From Saprospiraceae bacterium (GTDB lineage: Bacteria; Bacteroidota; Bacteroidia; Chitinophagales; Saprospiraceae), in the NCBI GenBank assembly GCA_013214355.1, contig JABSSL010000009.1, positions 1-64,000 on the forward strand: a DNA stretch of 64,000 nucleotides, written 5' to 3'. The translations under genes were made by a program, and so were the position numbers. Under the pieces are notes generated by a model. The model was not told where the DNA came from and searched no databases. It saw only the letters and a program-made list of their open reading frames with translations. This document shows positions 63,231 through 64,000 of the stretch, in pieces (positions within the stretch are counted from its first letter, which is position 1; every line of letters starts with the position of its first letter).

Positions 63231-63345
63231 TATAATGCATAATGTTGAATGTTTAATGGGAGATGGATAATGCTATTATTCAATCCTCAACTTTCAACTT
63301 TCAACTTTCCTCCTTCAACCTTCCACTTCCTTCCTCCTCTCAACT
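63231..63345. repeat. Low-complexity repeat patch after dnaB
   Basis: An ATAATG/TTGAATG-rich part (63231-63275) is followed by CAACTTTCAACTTTCAACTTTC and then CTTCC-rich runs up to 63345. Such patches recur between genes in Saprospiria-like genomes. Any ORF in it is by chance. Confidence 0.5.
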
Positions 63346-63468
63346 CATGAGATCAATTATCTGGAACATCCGAACCGCTACCAGCGTCCATTATTTCACC
63401 ATATTTAAGAAAAATCGCATAACTTCGGTTACCTTTTCAGTGGACAAGCAATAAACACATAGGAAAGT

Positions 63469-64000
63469 ATGAACGAACACCCTGAAACAGCACTAATTGA
63501 GATGTTGAAAGGTGAAGATCAGCGGAAAACAAATGAAGCCTTTTCCCAGCTATATCAACAGCATTATGAATCGATAAAACAGTTAGTTAGAAGGAATAAT
63601 GGAACTGATGAGGAGGCTGATGATATTTTTCAAGAAACGCTCTTTGCCTTTTACACCCAGCTTCGGCAGAAGAATCTGCAACTGAATTGCAGCATCCAAA
63701 CCTACTTGTATTCGGTAGCAAGGAATCTGTGGTTAGATGAATTGCGGAAACGCAAAAAGAAAGTCAAGCTAGTGGAAACACATACGTTCATTCCACTACA
63801 GGAAGATCATTTAACTACTATGTTGGCAACGGAACAAAACCAACAAATAGCAAAGATCATCCGCTTATTAGATGATAAGTGCCAACAAGTGCTTGTTCAC
63901 TTCTATTTCGATCGCTATCGAATGAAGAAAATTGCCAGTTTGTTAGGGTTTGCTAATGAACAAGTGGCAAAGTCTAAAAAGTCAAAATGCTTGAAAAAAC
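63469..64000 (+). CDS. ECF-type sigma-70 family RNA polymerase sigma factor (partial)
   Basis: From the ATG at 63469 the frame is open to the window end (177 codons), so the gene is cut off. The region 2 motif EADDIFQETLFAFYTQLRQ is followed by TYLYSVARNLWLDELRKRKKK (region 2.4), a linker, and the region 4 part QQVLVHFYFDRYRMKKIASLLGFANEQVAKSKKSKCL. The layout fits Bacteroidota ECF sigma factors of about 185-200 residues; few residues are missing. The start is preceded by AGGAAAGT. It would direct polymerase to a stress or envelope regulon, usually with an anti-sigma factor next to it, which is outside the window. Confidence 0.9.
   Translation, partial: MNEHPETALIEMLKGEDQRKTNEAFSQLYQQHYESIKQLVRRNNGTDEEADDIFQETLFAFYTQLRQKNLQLNCSIQTYLYSVARNLWLDELRKRKKKVKLVETHTFIPLQEDHLTTMLATEQNQQIAKIIRLLDDKCQQVLVHFYFDRYRMKKIASLLGFANEQVAKSKKSKCLKK

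Noticed and set aside
63263-63454. Small plus-strand ORF after dnaB
   Set aside because: It lies in the low-complexity CAACTTT/CTTCC patch and has no protein-like features.

Overview
The window reads as chromosomal DNA of a Bacteroidota bacterium, most likely a marine or aquatic member of the Saprospiria (Lewinella-like). This is an inference from gene families: DUF4270 beside a kelch lipoprotein, DUF4377-META, DUF983, Bacteroidota-type ParE, TPR histidine kinase with LytTR regulator, lipoprotein sulfatases, an EAD11 domain. It is also supported by several promoters that match the Bacteroidota consensus (TTTG or TTG, about 18-20 nt, TAnnTTTG). It is not phage or plasmid DNA; no integrase, transposase or CRISPR array was seen.

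Layout. 0.1-3.7 kb: glycogen branching enzyme and two small CBM48 glycogen-binding proteins, one fused to a basic linker and a helix-hairpin-helix domain. 4.3-13 kb: tail-collar protein, leucine-rich-repeat protein, MacB/FtsX permease, FG-GAP repeat protein, pseudouridine synthase, CBM9-like protein, DUF4377-META lipoprotein, nitrilase, ROK kinase. 14.3-19.9 kb: a self-contained unit of TetR/NemR-like repressor, MMPL/RND exporter, LolA-like protein and outer-membrane protein, with four near-identical operators. 20.0 kb: tRNA-Leu(GAG). 20.4-25.5 kb: a hypothetical membrane protein, a membrane-anchored TIM-barrel protein, a membrane protein with a cytoplasmic EAD11 domain, a DHFR-like protein, two paralogous stand-alone receivers, a chimeric duplication remnant and a start-less ORF between two copies of a hairpin repeat. 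25.6-30.2 kb: racemase, NTF2-like proteins, methyltransferase, DinB, DUF983.

30.3-36 kb: cytochrome bd oxidase (cydAB) and two linked sulfatases. 36-43 kb: parE, a 160-bp imperfect palindrome, DUF3089 hydrolase, a histidine kinase and an outer-membrane protein. 43.6-48.6 kb: DUF4270 and kelch lipoproteins, then bamA. 48.9-49.05 kb: a candidate orphan small RNA. 49-51.3 kb: a NatAB-type ABC exporter. 52-54.7 kb: a TPR LytS-type kinase and LytTR regulator pair. 54.9-57.9 kb: a third sulfatase and a family-10-like glycosidase, each preceded by one copy of a 113-bp element with terminal inverted repeats. 58-64 kb: YegS-like lipid kinase, coiled-coil secreted protein, a DUF6090-like gene broken by a stop codon, a cluster of DnaA boxes, dnaB carrying a full LAGLIDADG intein, and the start of an ECF sigma factor cut by the window end.

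The strongest leads are the EAD11 membrane protein and its duplicated surroundings, the 113-bp element pair, the CBM48-HhH fusion, the TetR-operator-exporter module, the DnaA-box cluster before dnaB, and the orphan RNA candidate.
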